A stretch of DNA of 64,000 bases from Zygnema cylindricum. Lineage: Eukaryota > Streptophyta > Zygnematophyceae > Zygnematales > Zygnemataceae. The DNA is taken from assembly GCA_037447655.1 (NCBI GenBank), contig JBBHKE010001800.1, forward strand, positions 242,795 through 306,794. The letters run 5' to 3'. Positions 23,801 through 35,499 of the stretch are shown here, in pieces. Every line of letters starts with the position of its first letter. Within the stretch, counting starts at the first letter, position 1. The notes below the pieces were generated by a model that worked only from the letters and a program-made list of their open reading frames with translations, was not told the DNA's origin and made no database searches. The position numbers and the translations under genes are program-made.

Positions 23801-24057
23801 GAGTCAAATTGGTGGTAATGAAGATTTTTTGAATCGTAATGTGGGAAAAGATGTATTAATTTTTGTTGTCGATCTTGTAAATGGTGTGGAGAAGAAGATT
23901 TTCCTTTTTTTTTTTTTGAATTTGAATTTGAATTCGAATTCGAATTTGAATTGTTTTGTCCTTTCTCTTCATTGGCATTGGGAGTTTTGGGTATTAAATA
24001 ATTTTCCTTCGTATGGGATTTTTTGGATTTTCGAAGGTTGAAGGAGAAAAATCCCAT
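17807..24057 (-). CDS. CAMK/CDPK-like Ser/Thr protein kinase, five exons, 659 aa
   Basis: Exons (minus strand): 24057-23218, 22308-22062, 21058-21011, 20736-20488, 18402-17807; all introns are GT-AG, with phases 0,1,1,1. The product phosphorylates Ser/Thr of unknown substrates. Residues 1-207 are low-complexity (NS repeats, Lys run, Pro/Ser). The kinase domain is about 208-466: glycine loop GRGMSG (215-220), Lys237, alphaC Glu256, HRDLKPEN (330-337), DFG (353-355), APE (377-379), DVWSLG (390-395). The closing HPW (463-465) is formed exactly by the last splice junction. The tail (467-659) is Ser-rich, with no EF-hand or CDPK junction visible. That separates it from true CDPKs and recalls plant PEPRK2-type kinases; this subfamily is inference. 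MGFFSF lacks the Ser/Thr at position 6 favoured for myristoylation. The start is the first Met of the long frame. Confidence 0.85.
18403..20487 (-). other. Kinase intron 4 (2085 bp)
   Basis: Donor T|GTAAGT at 20488/20487 and acceptor GAGCGCAG at 18403. It is AT-rich with several homopolymers and a TA-rich patch at 20289-20345. No nested gene is recognised. Confidence 0.75.
20812..20866. repeat. ATGTGACATA-type short tandem repeat in kinase intron 3
   Basis: Five imperfect 10-11 bp units (TGTGACATAA, TGTGACATAT, TGTGACATGA, ...) lie inside the intron 21010-20737. Confidence 0.8.
21740..22054. repeat. GGGA tract in kinase intron 2
   Basis: GAGA and GGGA units end 3 bp before the splice donor side of exon 2 (donor GTAAGA at 22061-22056). 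Minus-strand frames of PSLPPSLPP type are artefacts of this repeat. Confidence 0.85.
22318..22862. repeat. AAACACAAATATGG minisatellite in kinase intron 1
   Basis: Roughly 35-40 imperfect 14-15 bp units with variants AAATGTGGG, AAATATAGA and AAATATGGA fill most of the intron 23217-22309 and reach to within 10 bp of the exon 2 acceptor. Several frames stay open through it, giving spurious MENTN- or CFPHLC-type ORFs. Confidence 0.9.
23105..23210. repeat. GAGAAAGA tract next to kinase exon 1 donor
   Basis: GA-rich units begin 8 bp beyond the exon 1 donor (GTCAGA, 23217-23212), inside intron 1. Confidence 0.8.
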
Positions 24058-24837
24058 TGAGATTAGATCGATCGATCGATCGTGGTCAATTGGATCATTT
24101 TGGCTTTTGCGCTTACGCCATGGCGGGAAGACGACAATGTCGACGAAAGCGGATATTCAGACGGTCGGGGAAAGAGGAAAACGACAAAGGGACTGTTTGG
24201 GCTTCGGGGCACTGGGAAAAAGCCGTACAATTTTGTACTATAATGTACTTTTTAAAGTGTCCTAAAAGGTACAGACTCTATGGTACCGGTGATCTTATTG
24301 GCTGAACGTTTTGGCGCGCCCGACAACATAAATCCAGGTCAAATACGACAAAAATGGAAAAATGGCAAAGATTCTCTCCGCCACTTCGTCCTTTGTCCTT
24401 TTGTGGGCTGTAAAAAGTTCAGGTTCTGGGAATGCCCACCACGTGTCACGTTTCGGCAGGCGCGGGAAAAACTCAAAAAAAAAGTCTATTTTGGACAAAA
24501 CGACGGAGGAAAGAGTTGGAAATTAAAACGAAACTGAAAATTTTTGTTACGGCCGCCAACTGCTGATGCTGTCGTTTTGTGTGACGTAGATCTGCGGTTG
24601 AGATTTCATTTTTTAAATGCGACACTTGCGGCGCGAACCGTTGGATCACTGGATTCAGATCTGAATCTTGTGACAAAGAACGCGGGAAGGTTCAGTGATT
24701 CAGTTCGATAAAGGGCCGCCGCAACTGTTTGGCATATTTACTTATTTACTATATTTCGTCCCCATCGTCACTCACGAAGTCACTTTTGACTACGGCCATT
24801 TATTACGCTGTTCATACCATATTTGAAGTGGCGCTTC
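24058..24837. other. Upstream flank of the kinase gene
   Basis: Contains a GATC tetranucleotide run (24066-24082) close to the start codon. No TATA box can be assigned with confidence and no other gene is recognised. Confidence 0.45.
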
Positions 24838-24875
24838 TTAGGGTGTGTGCCCATGTAACCGAAACTTTATAATGT
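24838..24875. mobile_element. Single terminal-repeat-like end
   Basis: CTTAGGGTGTGTGCCCATGT then AACCGAAACTTT resembles the left end of the TTA-flanked element at 28644 (TTAGGGTACGTCCCCATGT). No matching right end was found nearby. Confidence 0.3.
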
Positions 24876-26982
24876 TACTTCGGATTTTAGCGCAGATTTT
24901 ACGGTGTACTTTTCAAAGTGCCTTTTAGAACACGCCTTCTCGAACCTTACATGGCTTTGGCTTTTTTTTCCTTATCTTCCACCAATTATAAGTGAAAGAT
25001 TTTCCAAAACCTTTCTATTCATACCCAAATCATTTTTTCCCGTTCCGTTTTTTAACTATTCTGGCTTGTCAGATTCGCCCGCCTTTCTACTTTCGTTTTT
25101 TTGTTTTTTCACGCCTAATTTTACGTCCCTCTACTCAGCAGAGGAGCGCTTTGCCTATAAATAAAAAATTTTAAAACATAGTTGGAAACAAAAATTTGAT
25201 ACAGATGAATTATTCCAGTTATGTATGGTACGATATAAAACGGTGGATCAAGACTAAAAAAAAATCATTGCGGAGGTTTATGCAAATAAAAAACTAAAGC
25301 TAGACATTAATGTTATTGAGGATACAAATGAACACATGACACTATTTGTCAATCATTATTACGTCTTTGGTTTGGCAAAGACTCAACTTTTGTAATCGAC
25401 AATATTTTCCAACTCTTTAAGTCACTTAAATCTATACAAATTAAGTTAAGAGTTATTTTTCTCTTTCTAATCAAGTACGCAACTGCCACAGAATCGCGTT
25501 TTACTTATTTTTATGCCAACTAATTTTGGATCGCAAAATTTTGTCCATTTGAAACCATGCTTCAAAAAGCTTTTGATGTCAATGGATGGTTTTGCAAATT
25601 CAAAATTTTCTACGATTTGATTGAAAACGAAAACCGCAAAAAATTTTGTGGAAATTTACCGATATTATGATACAAAAACCAAAAAAAAAAAAAAAGTTTT
25701 ATTTTCCTAGTAAGTGCATAGATGTGATTGTTTTTATATCAAAATATACATAGGAATTGCAAAACGTCAACGGTTTTGCAAAACGTCAATTAGGGAATGT
25801 AATGAACTACACAAGTAAAATTGAAACCTCACTTTTATTGTTTTCACATGGAAAACTAAAACCCTAAAGTAGGTCTTTAAGCCACAGATGAGACAAAAAT
25901 CAAGCCACAAATAAAGGCTCTTCTATATATTAAGACATGTAAGACAACTGTTTGTTCACTCTGAAAGTGAATGCATGCATTCCATATCTTATACATATAC
26001 AATTTGGAGGGAATAAGACTTGAGAATACAATTATCCATTGCAAGATTGAAGGTTAGAACCTGCGTCCAAATTACACTTAACAAAAAATACATAAAGGGA
26101 GAATAATAACGAAGACAATGATGTAGACCAAGAAACATTTAATGACAACAAGTCAACAAATTCCAAAATATGCATTGATTTTTTTCTTCCAAATTTGTCT
26201 TGTCGTGATTTTGCAATCAATTCTTTATTTTTTTGTTTATTATTGCAACGTGATTTTCACCACGTTTCGTTTCAATCCATACTATAATCTATACTTCGGT
26301 AGTTGTCACGGTTTTGTTATGCTTTATAAGAGCACTTACCAACAAGGAATCATAAACAATAATCATATTTAAAGGAATAGGTCTTGAAGATTTGTATGCC
26401 AATGGTCATTTAAATAATTTCAAGAACAACTAAAATTTTGATAAATGTTGTGTTTACGACGAATAACCAAAAATTACAAGTTGACAATGTGGGGCGCTGT
26501 CCAACATCGATGGGTTATAGAATCAAAACATTGTATATGACTCAACGTTTATAATTGCTCACGCGCCATCAATGTGGTACTTTTATGCACTTTCAACACG
26601 CTAAAAAAAAATGTTCATCGCACATTTTTCCTTACCAAGAAGAGTACACATCGTTTCTTTTTCGGCATTGGTCTTTTTTTTCATTCGACACCCTATGGTT
26701 TTGGGCACATCCTTTTGTACAAACGAGACGTTGAATTGCGCCCATGAAAGCTAAAATTTGAACATATTTCATGTGAAATTCCGTAATATGCATTCACAGT
26801 TATACATCTTGGTTGCTCTGTGTTCAATGCCCACCACTTTTTCTAACCATTATTTTAACTTACTAATTATCATAATTGACTCCTCCATGCTCCCACAATT
26901 TTTATATACTCACCATATACACTTAACCATAATTCCAACCACAAAACTTAGTTTGAGAAAGGGAATTGTAACACGTTAATTC
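24876..26982. other. AT-rich intergenic region
   Basis: About 2.1 kb without a recognisable gene, RNA or repeat family on either strand. Short frames show no domain. Confidence 0.5.
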
Positions 26983-27069
26983 TTAAGGTTTTAAACTATT
27001 AACCACTTCGTGAATAGTTTGCACAGCATCCTCTACCTCCTCTTTGATTGGTTTTACACCCCTTGAAGC
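26983..27069 (-). CDS. Possible terminal coding exon, 28 aa, unknown
   Basis: After a CTTTAG acceptor the minus strand reads ASRGVKPIKEEVEDAVQTIH then EVVNSLKP and a stop at 26985-26983, an amphipathic charged helix of non-repetitive composition. An upstream piece, MIEMTIGK (27181-27158, donor GTGACT), would join in phase, but a 36-residue product is implausibly short. It may be a fragment of a larger gene whose other exons I could not find. Confidence 0.22.
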   Translation of the reverse strand, partial: ASRGVKPIKEEVEDAVQTIHEVVNSLKP

Positions 27070-27479
27070 CTAAAGAAAAAAGAAACGCCAAGTTTGCTTT
27101 CTATCTTCTTTTTGTAATTGTAAGTTGAACTCCTCTTCAAATACTTTTTACAGTCACCTTGCCAATTGTCATTTCAATCATGGGTCATTTCCGTTTAAAA
27201 CAATTTTCACGACGAAGTTTTAAATTGTCGTAAATAAATTGTGGCGAAGGTTTAAGAGAGCTAGAGTTTTCTACCCCTCTCATTAGAGATTTGTTACTTT
27301 TTTGGTTATGATTATTTTTGCGAGGTTCCAAATAATGTTTGCATATTTTTAAAGTTTTCCAAGTTTTGCAAGGATTTTTCAGAATTTCCATGTGCTTTAG
27401 TTTCTTGATGGTTTACAATTTCCATCCAAATAGGGATAAGAGGTGTTATAACGTGACGGTGACATCCCAATGAGTGATA

Positions 27480-27830
27480 CCAAGGTTGCCATTGTTGTGA
27501 GGGAGAAGAGGAACGAGTGGAGGAGGAAAGGGTGGAGAGAGTGGAGAGGGTGGAGAGGGAAGAGGAAAGTGAAAAAAAAATTTTGAGATCGAGGAGAGGG
27601 AGAGACTTGGAGGTGACATCATGCCTTGTTGCATGGTAGAGAAGAAAGGAGGAAATGAGAGAGTTACATAGAGAGAAGTAGGAGAAAAACAGAAATGGTC
27701 ATAGGAGGGAGATACATTAGAGCTACGATGATGTGGAAGGGAGAAAGGAAACTAAAGAGGGGAGGAGAAGGGGAGGAGAAGGGGAGGAGAAAGGGAGGGA
27801 CGTAAAGGGTTAGGATAGGAGAGGAGAGAG
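27480..27830. repeat. Purine-rich GGAGA tract
   Basis: GAGGAGA, GGGAGGA and GGAGAGGGTGGAGAGG units, with the 12-bp word GGGGAGGAGAAG repeated at about 27758-27790. The open minus frame is Ser/Pro repeat translation. Confidence 0.7.
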
Positions 27831-27837
27831 CGAATAG

Positions 27838-28426
27838 TACACCGCAAATAGTTATTAGCGTTTAGAAATATTAGTGTCAAAAATTAATTAGCGTTATTAA
27901 CGCTAATTTGAGTTTTTAAAGATTTCGAAAAAAAAAAGTTTACTCTAATTGATCCATAACGCTGATTTGGGTACAATGGAACTGCCATCAGGATCTTCAC
28001 AGTAAAATAGGTAAAAGTACAGAATACGACAAATCTTACACCGCTGCGTCCTTTTACTCTAATATATTCATAACTCTAATTTGGGCTTTTTCCCGTATAA
28101 TTAATACGCGATCAATATTCTTACACTAAAATAGGTAAGATTTCATTCTGCATTTTATTCTGAGCGCAGTTTTACGTGCGATCGCGATTACTTTAGTCCA
28201 TATTTCCTACTTTTGTACTCAACAAAGTTCCACTTTGTACGGATGGACACTTCCGTACGCCACACTATTCAAGATAATCATAAATTATTATTGTTAACGC
28301 TAATTCACCAGAACCTTGATTAACGTAAAAAAAAAAATAGTGCTGTTAATTCTATTTCAGGTTTTGGGGTCAAAATTTGGGGGTGCCGATATATCGTTCA
28401 CAACGCTAATAACGGTTGGCGGTGTA
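27838..28426. mobile_element. MITE, family B, enlarged or interrupted
   Basis: TACACCGCAAATAGTTATTAGCG at the left pairs with CGCTAATAACGGTTGGCGGTGTA at the right, flanked by TA. The distance (589 bp) is more than twice that of other copies, so something is inserted; the middle (28030-28330) lacks similarity to the 218-bp copies. Confidence 0.5.
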
Positions 28427-28643
28427 ATGATTAGAGCCGAGTGGAGAGGAAAAACAAGTGGAAGAGGCTTTAATAAAATTTATGGACAGAAAACGTCCTC
28501 AAGGAAGGATTTTTGAGATATTCCGTACACTAAAGCATTTTTGAGATTCCGAACACCAAGTTTGTGGCCAACTTTGTACCATACGTAGGATTTTTCCGTA
28601 CACTAAAGTTTTTTGAGATTTCGTACATGCAGTCTGTGGCTTA

Positions 28644-29602
28644 GGGTACGTCCCCATGTAAGCGATACTTTGAAAAAATATTTTGGACTGTAGTGAAGTG
28701 TTCCGTACTACTTTGAAAAGCGTCCCTATGTGCGAAAATGAAATCAGAACTTTGAAATGTGACGGTTGTAGACGTAGGTACAACTTTGTGACGGTTGACG
28801 ACGACTACGAAATTAGTGACGCCAATAAAAACAACGACAGTTGTAGACGTCTACATTTTTGTAATTTAGTGACATGGCGGATGTTTAGGGTTTTGTAACA
28901 TCGTGACGTCACGCTCACTTGTGACAACGTCGACGTCACAGATTCAAGGACTTTCGGCCATGGATACCGAATTTCGTTTTCTCTACTTTTTTCGCTCTAC
29001 TTGCCATAAAAATATACATGAAGGGTAGCTAAAAGAATTACTTTTCAAATATCTTTAACTTCATACCAGTTTTGTCGTGCCTCGTTCTAAAAAGTGTGAG
29101 ATAAAAGGGATAGTGTGAGAGAGGGAGAGGGGAGAGGCGACAACGACGCAAAATTCTACCGAGGACCCATGAATGAAAGTGGAGGTCCGCGACCCCTTCA
29201 GTTTTTTTCCGTACATCTTCGTATTTTCCGTACATGCACGTGACGGGCAGGGAGAATAATAGCGAGTCGTCCTAAAGTTTTCCCGCTCGTGTGTCGCGTG
29301 CGTGGGCCGTTTTGCATTCGTTGTTTTGGGCGGCACTTTTCCTGAAATCACCTCGCGAGGTGATTTTTGATGAAGTTTTTTGACGGGCTAGAATCTCTTG
29401 CCCGGGGGGTCGAAAAAAGGAAAACGCCAAAATTTGTTAAGATGACGACAAATATGAAGTACATTCAAAGTATAGACTTGACGTTTACTGTACTTTTAAA
29501 GAATTGATTTTTCTGTACGTCTAAAGTTTTTCTCGTACGGAACTACGTTTTGTGCGAAAACGACAGATTAAAGTCGATACTTTAACACATGGGGACGTAC
29601 CC
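28644..29602. mobile_element. Harbinger/Tourist-like non-autonomous element, 959 bp
   Basis: Inverted ends GGGTACGTCCCCATGT and ACATGGGGACGTACCC are perfect over 16 bp, and both flanks carry TTA (28641-28643 and 29603-29605). TTA/TAA targets are characteristic of PIF/Harbinger elements. No transposase frame is present. A 22-bp palindrome lies inside at 29345-29366. Confidence 0.65.
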
Positions 29603-29664
29603 TTACCTTTGTACCTTATTCAAGTTGAGAAGGATCTCTGTATGTGTGTATCAGACTTAGAGAC

Positions 29665-29951
29665 TACACCGTGTATTGCTATTAGTGTTGATGTTTTTTA
29701 TGCCAAATGAAAACCATTTTAACCGTACACACTTGTCGGATTTCGGATCCGACGGTTGCAATTGAAAGGTAAGATTCCTAGATGAAAACCATTTTAACCG
29801 TACACACTTGTCGGATTTCGGATCCGACGGTTGCAATTGAAAGGTAAGATTCCTAGCTTCCGATTGTCTCAAATTGGAAATCAGACAAGTCTGCACGGAG
29901 AAATGTTTTAAGCGGCGTAAATTTTATTAACACTACTAGCGATGCATGGTA
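29665..29951. mobile_element. MITE, family alpha, with internal 74-bp duplication
   Basis: Left TACACCGTGTATTGCTATTA and right CACTACTAGCGATGCATGGTAT ends are related to the 5172 copy. The segment starting ATGAAAACCATTTTAACC is exactly repeated at 29708 and 29782, which explains its larger size (287 bp). Confidence 0.75.
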
Positions 29952-31799
29952 TTTAGTGTGCGATAGCATTAAACGTTTTACATGCGCACTTAATATGCTC
30001 AAAACTTCATATTTCCGACAATATATTCCATGCGGTATTTAGTGCGAGTGAAATGAACGGTTAGATTAGAAACAGGTAGTATAGAGATCGACGCGTCCAT
30101 CGGTGTTAGAATATTGTTTTATCGCGCGTTTAGTACGTACACTTTAAATTATATGGCTCAGAAACACAGTTTTTGTTGGAGATTGAAAAGAACTTAAGAC
30201 CTGTTTTAGGCGGCAATTTCTATTCCTGTAAAATTAGGGTTTTATCAAATCATAAAAACAGCAGCTTTAAAGCGCAATTTACACTTTTAATTTTATTATT
30301 CCTGCCACGAAAAAGGAGGGGACGTAAAAGGTTATATTTATGGCTGAAGTCTGCTCGCGATCATGTGTCCAAAAAGTTGAAAAGAAATGGATTTCCATAA
30401 TTTAGGAAAAGGATTCAAGATCAAATGGGAAATGGGGGTTATCACCAAATAGGGTTTGTAAAGATAATGTCTCGCCGTTATACGACCGAGTTCCTCTTTC
30501 CCTGATTCGAGGAGTTTGGGCCAAGAAAACCCAAAACCTAAAGCAAAGAAAAGTGTACTATAATACTTTAACAGTGTATTCTAATAGCGATGTACAGAGT
30601 CGCTCTTTATACAACAAATACTATTTCTCTATGGATATGCCAATCTAGGGCATGCACACAGATTTTAGTGTTCAAACGACATTCGATTAACAATTTTGGC
30701 AACCTAGGTCGTTTGCAGGAATGGAGAACCATTTTAGGGTCTTGCCATGTGGTTAATAAATGCAACATCTTCCTTTTGTATACTGCGTGTCTTATTGCCA
30801 CAGAAGTAAAAACTCCATATTGAAACATCAACATATCAAATCAAATGTACAAAAATCTACATTGAGACAACAACAACATAAAATCCATTGAAAACCACAT
30901 TCATACCAAAATATCCACACCTCACTAACAACATTGAGACCAACATGTAAAAATACACATAAAATAGACGAAGAAACTCGGTACCAAAAAAACTGATGGT
31001 ACATAAAAATTCAATTCCGTTTGTAAATACTGTACAAGCCTCATACATCCCCTGTTTCACTAAATCAAAACAATTCTCCTCAAAAAAAATACTCCTTAAA
31101 TCTCATCAACAAAAAACTCTGGAAAACTGACTTTCCTATGCATGCCATTGTCGCATATTCTAATGAGCAAAGTCCTAACGTTCCATATATACATTTTTTC
31201 TTATTCACCGTCCACACTATATCCTGCTCTCAAACCCTTTTCCTGTTTCTCGACGGTTCTCTTTTGAAACATTAAGCAGCCTTCTCATAGGCTACTTTTA
31301 TCCAGAACCTCTTTTAATCCACACTTAAATAAAGATGGTCAAAAATTTAGATAGTGGCATGTGAAACCCTAAAAATAATAATGATCTGACTCTCTTCACT
31401 GCTGCTAACCTATATGCAAATCTCTTCAATAGAGAAAGGTTAATAAGTTAAAAGAGAGGGAAAGAGTACGGGGGAAGAGAGAAAGGCCGGGAAGAGAGAG
31501 GGAGGGAAGAGGGAGAGAGCAGAGGGAGAAGGAAAGGATTTTCCCCGAGATTGACCTCTTCCCCCAACAGTAAAGAGGATCAGATTTTCCTGTCATCATC
31601 TATCCAACATTTAAGAGTACCTTCCACCAAAAAGGTTCCAAAAAAATAAAACCAGATGCCAAATACCAATCCCTCCAATATACAGAAAACTCGTTTTTTC
31701 CAGAAACACTAGGTTTTGCCGTAAAAACTCGTTTTTTTCCAGAAAATATTGAAAACCCTTCCCTCCATATCGAAAATCCATCCAATTTCTTATAGGGAA
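29952..31799. other. AT-rich intergenic region
   Basis: No gene or RNA recognised. A purine-rich patch lies at 31450-31540. The last few hundred bases should include the 3' UTR of the minus-strand gene ending at 31800. Confidence 0.5.
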
Positions 31800-32958
31800 T
31801 TAAGCTGCAATACCCAAATTTTCTGCAACAGATTCAAAATTTAATGGCCGCAATAACCGCTTCAAATTTCCTGACTTGTACCCCTTTTCAATCGTTTTAG
31901 TTAACTTCATAGGAGCTCCAGGACATCTCAAAGGAGAATCAGAAGAATTCAACGGGCGCAAAGGGGTCTTAAAATTGCTCGTTGTAGCCGAATGCTCCCC
32001 TGAAACAACAGAAGTAAAAAAATATAAATTTAGAGATAAGAACGGTGTATACAGCATCGAAAAAGAAGACAAACAAGAAAATGTTGCAGAAAGCACCTAT
32101 CAGATTAAATTACATTCATTCCTATTTAAAAAAACTCTGGTATGAGTGACCGAAGTCACTGTTATCCTTGGAAGGGAGGGGGGAGGGAAAGTGGGTGAAA
32201 ATGATGGCAGGACGGGAGAGTGGAGGGGAGAGAGAGAGAAGAGGGAGAGAGTGAAAGAGAGAGCTTACCAAATGATGCAGCTCTTGCACTTGTAACGTGA
32301 AAATCGCCTCCAAAAACAGAATTTGCTGTTGAGTGACTTTCTCCGGAATTCATTGAGGCTTGAGAATGTTGATTTTCACCAACTTCCTCTGTTCCTATTC
32401 TCCTTTCAACATGGTTTCCGGTAAAATCAACCTTTAAAAAAAAAAAACACACACACACAGAGCAAATGGTAAGTGTCACGATTTGTTTTAAATCACCTAA
32501 TGTAAATAGAAAAAGTAAGTTAAAAGCAGGTCGAAAAAGCTAGTGCCAGAATCAGCAACTTAATTTAACTGGTTATGAAATGAAGAGTGGAACAAAGACA
32601 TTTTTAATTCGAATTAAATGTCGGATAGAATATAAATATCTCCTCGAATCGAGCAACTTTTTCAGTTAACTCTCTCTCCCGCTCTATTTAATTTATCCAA
32701 TTAAGGAGATAACTTTATCGATTACACAGTTTCCTCTTAGGTTAGGTGGCCTGCCTCCACTTAATGTTTATAAACATTCTCTGATCTAACCAAAATTTTC
32801 TAATGGAAATGCTCTGAAAGCATTTATGCAATTTACATATAATTTATTGATTTATTTTAACTCACCTTATGAATAAATAAAGAATCCTGTGATCTCCTGC
32901 CAGCTGTCATATCTTTCCCAAATCTGCCTCCTGTAACCATGGCTTCAGCTACCATCTC
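31800..32958 (-). CDS. Three C-terminal exons of an unknown gene
   Basis: Minus-strand exons are 32958-32866, 32431-32269 and 31999-31800. Boundaries are GAAACAG|GAG, ATAAG|GTGAGT, TTTAAAG|GTT, TTTG|GTAAGC and TTTCAG|GGG; phases 0 then 1 agree, giving 151 codons plus stop. Recognisable pieces are MVTGGRFGKDMTAGRRSQDS, GDFHVTSARAASFG, and a basic C-terminus (PLRCPGAPMKLTKTIEKGYK ... LLRPLNF). No domain is recognised; the tail is Ser/Asn-rich and probably disordered. The first exon here opens with a splice acceptor and an ATG at codon 2, so at least one upstream exon is expected but not found. Confidence 0.55.
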
Positions 32959-33379
32959 CTGTTTCAAAAAATATATGGTTTTTTTGTAAAAAACTTGAGG
33001 ATACTTTCTGATGTTACTGTTATATGACTAGTTTACTGAAACAAAAACTTTTTCACTCAAGAACTGTGCTTCACAAAACCTATTAAATCTTTCCCTTGCT
33101 CCCACTATTTCTTCCAAAACAGTTCTTTAAATAAGTCAACTTTTACTTCTCTTTAATGTGTAAATGGATAGAAGCCAGAGGAGTTGCAAGCAAAAGAATA
33201 GTAGAAAAAAAAATCAGAATAGATATAATATATAATCAACAGCAGAGCAGGCTTCTAGGCTTCAGAGGTAGGCAAAGTTGACTGCTGTAAGACTGAAATA
33301 AATACTCTAGAGACTTCTGATGACACCAGAGAGTTGAATCTTCGCCTGTTTAATGGGCAGGAGAGAATCCAGACTAAAT
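32959..33379. other. Upstream intron or flank of the 31.8-33 kb gene
   Basis: AT-rich. A short minus frame (LPIKQAKIQLSGVIRSL, about 33360-33309) is open but has no supporting splice sites. Confidence 0.35.
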
Positions 33380-33387
33380 GTATAATT

Positions 33388-33960
33388 CTTCTGCGACATT
33401 ATTGTTAACTGCGACAGAAAGTCTCATTCTGGCAACCTAATGCGACGCTGTTGCGATAGGATGCAGCGGAAAGCGACCGAATGCGACCGAATGCGACCGA
33501 ATGCGACCGAATGCGACTGTACAACAAAACGATATTGCGAGACATTTATGCGGACGAATGCGACGATATGCTTGCACATCACGCGTACAAAAACGGCGAG
33601 AGAATCTTTACAACACGATTCTGATTCGTTGCGACCTTCTGCGACTAGTGACGATTACATTTGACAAATTGTTGCCTTCGGCCAAACTGTGCGACAGAAA
33701 CGTCGCGTGCACTGCACGTTCTACCGCTTGCTTAGAACAAACGCCCGTGCGACTGTTGTACAATATGTGACGTATTGTGCGAAATAAATTGTTCTTGGAG
33801 CAGCTTCTGCGACCGAAGAAAGACTGTGTAAGAAACTGTGCGACAAATCCGACCGGCCAAAGAAGGTTCGTTACGGTGAACGAAGCTTCAAGACTTTGGA
33901 CGACGGAATACGACTGAATCGTGGTTTGTGCGACAGATTTCTAGGTATTGCGACTGACTA
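33388..33960. repeat. TGCGAC-rich island
   Basis: The hexamer TGCGAC or a one-base variant recurs about every 20-30 bp. At 33472-33520 it forms perfect 10-bp tandem units (GCGACCGAAT). Much more CpG-rich than its AT-rich neighbours. No protein frame with a domain. Confidence 0.75.
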
Positions 33961-35315
33961 GAGATTCGGCGACAGAATGTAGCCAATAGGAGCTCTCGAA
34001 GTTATATGAATTTTGTTATGCGATGGAAGCAAAATCTGTGGAACGTAGGGCGGGAGATTTCGCATGGCTACGCGCAAAAGGCGGTGAACATTTATAATAA
34101 TGGCCCAGAGAATGTACGGTCCGCTTATATTTCCAGGAAGAAGTTGCATAATTGAAGGGCGCGGGAGGAGGGCGGGACTCGTACGGAAACAGCAAACAAC
34201 CGAAACGAAAATAGTTTCAATAATTAATGAAAAAACATATATACCGTGAACTATCCAATCTCAATAGCGAAAAGTTTTATATTTATTTATTGCGATAGAG
34301 ACAAATTCGGCAAAACAATTATTTTGGGTACATCTCTCCTAAAAACTAAAATAAAAAGATAGGTTTATTCATTCTTTCGACCGTTCCTCTTAATAGGATT
34401 TATACATGGGTTGGCCAATTGACGGCTTGTTTATTTGTTTTCAAACAACCGAGCAAGGATTTTCAATGTGTTCGGTTGTGCCCCTATTGTTATCATTTTG
34501 AATAGGTCGACATAAAGTAATGGATTTGAAGACATGTAACTTCATATACCACTTAAGAAAGACAATTGTGTGTTTCGATATAATGTAAACAAATCTTGTT
34601 GAAACCATCTTGTTAAATTCGTAGTTATACTTTTTTTATGAGTGGTAAACCATAAAGAAAGATCGTTGACGTATCAATCATCTTGGAAACTATACAAAGA
34701 TATGTTCAATCGTTTACATACATACGCACTAATATGCAATTCATCTATTCGATTCGATACATGATGTAACTATTGTTCGAGGAAAAGACAACTTTGTCAC
34801 AATTTTAATCAACTGATTAAGCATATAATAAGATTATATTTTTTTTAGATGCATGGTTTCAACTTACTTCGGTTACATGTTCGCGGATGAGATTTATGCA
34901 TATTTACTTTGGCTTTTTTTTGTAACAATATATTTGATTTTTATCGACTATTGTAATATAGTAATTTCTTTTGTGGGTACACTTTATGTGGTAAGTTTTG
35001 GAACATGAGTTTGTCGAATTTGGAGTCATTTTTATAATATCATAAATATCCATTTATGATTTTGCTTAGCAAAATCGAGATTGAGAGGAGGAGCAATATT
35101 AAGCAAGTTGAACACATAAAGAGGGTATTTATTTTACCTCCACCAACAATGTTGTGAGAAAACTATTTTTTACAAAAATTGTTGATCGTTAGGCCGCCTT
35201 CTTTCAAGCTACCACTCTCTATGCCTCGTCGTAGACCTCATCATCGTTTGAAATTGATATAATGTGTGAAAAAAAACAATAAAACATAATGGTAAGGAAA
35301 TACCTGCAATTAATC
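33961..35315. other. AT-rich intergenic region
   Basis: No gene, RNA or repeat family recognised. Confidence 0.5.
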
Positions 35316-35499
35316 GAAACCAATAATCTCACGAAGTCTATTTACATCAATAGGTAATCAATATATATATATTTAGGATAAACAACGATGGCTAAAACTA
35401 AATAAAATGAAACCAATAATCTCACGAAGTCTATTTACATCAATAGGTAATCAATATATATATTTAGGATAAACAACGATGGCTAAAACTAAATAAAAT
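35316..35499. repeat. Tandem duplication, 93 + 91 bp
   Basis: Two adjacent units start GAAACCAATAATCTCACG and differ only by one TA in the internal TA run. A recent local duplication. Confidence 0.95.

Noticed and set aside
30173-30400. 75-codon basic frame
   Set aside because: No recognisable domain or splice context; likely chance in AT-rich DNA.
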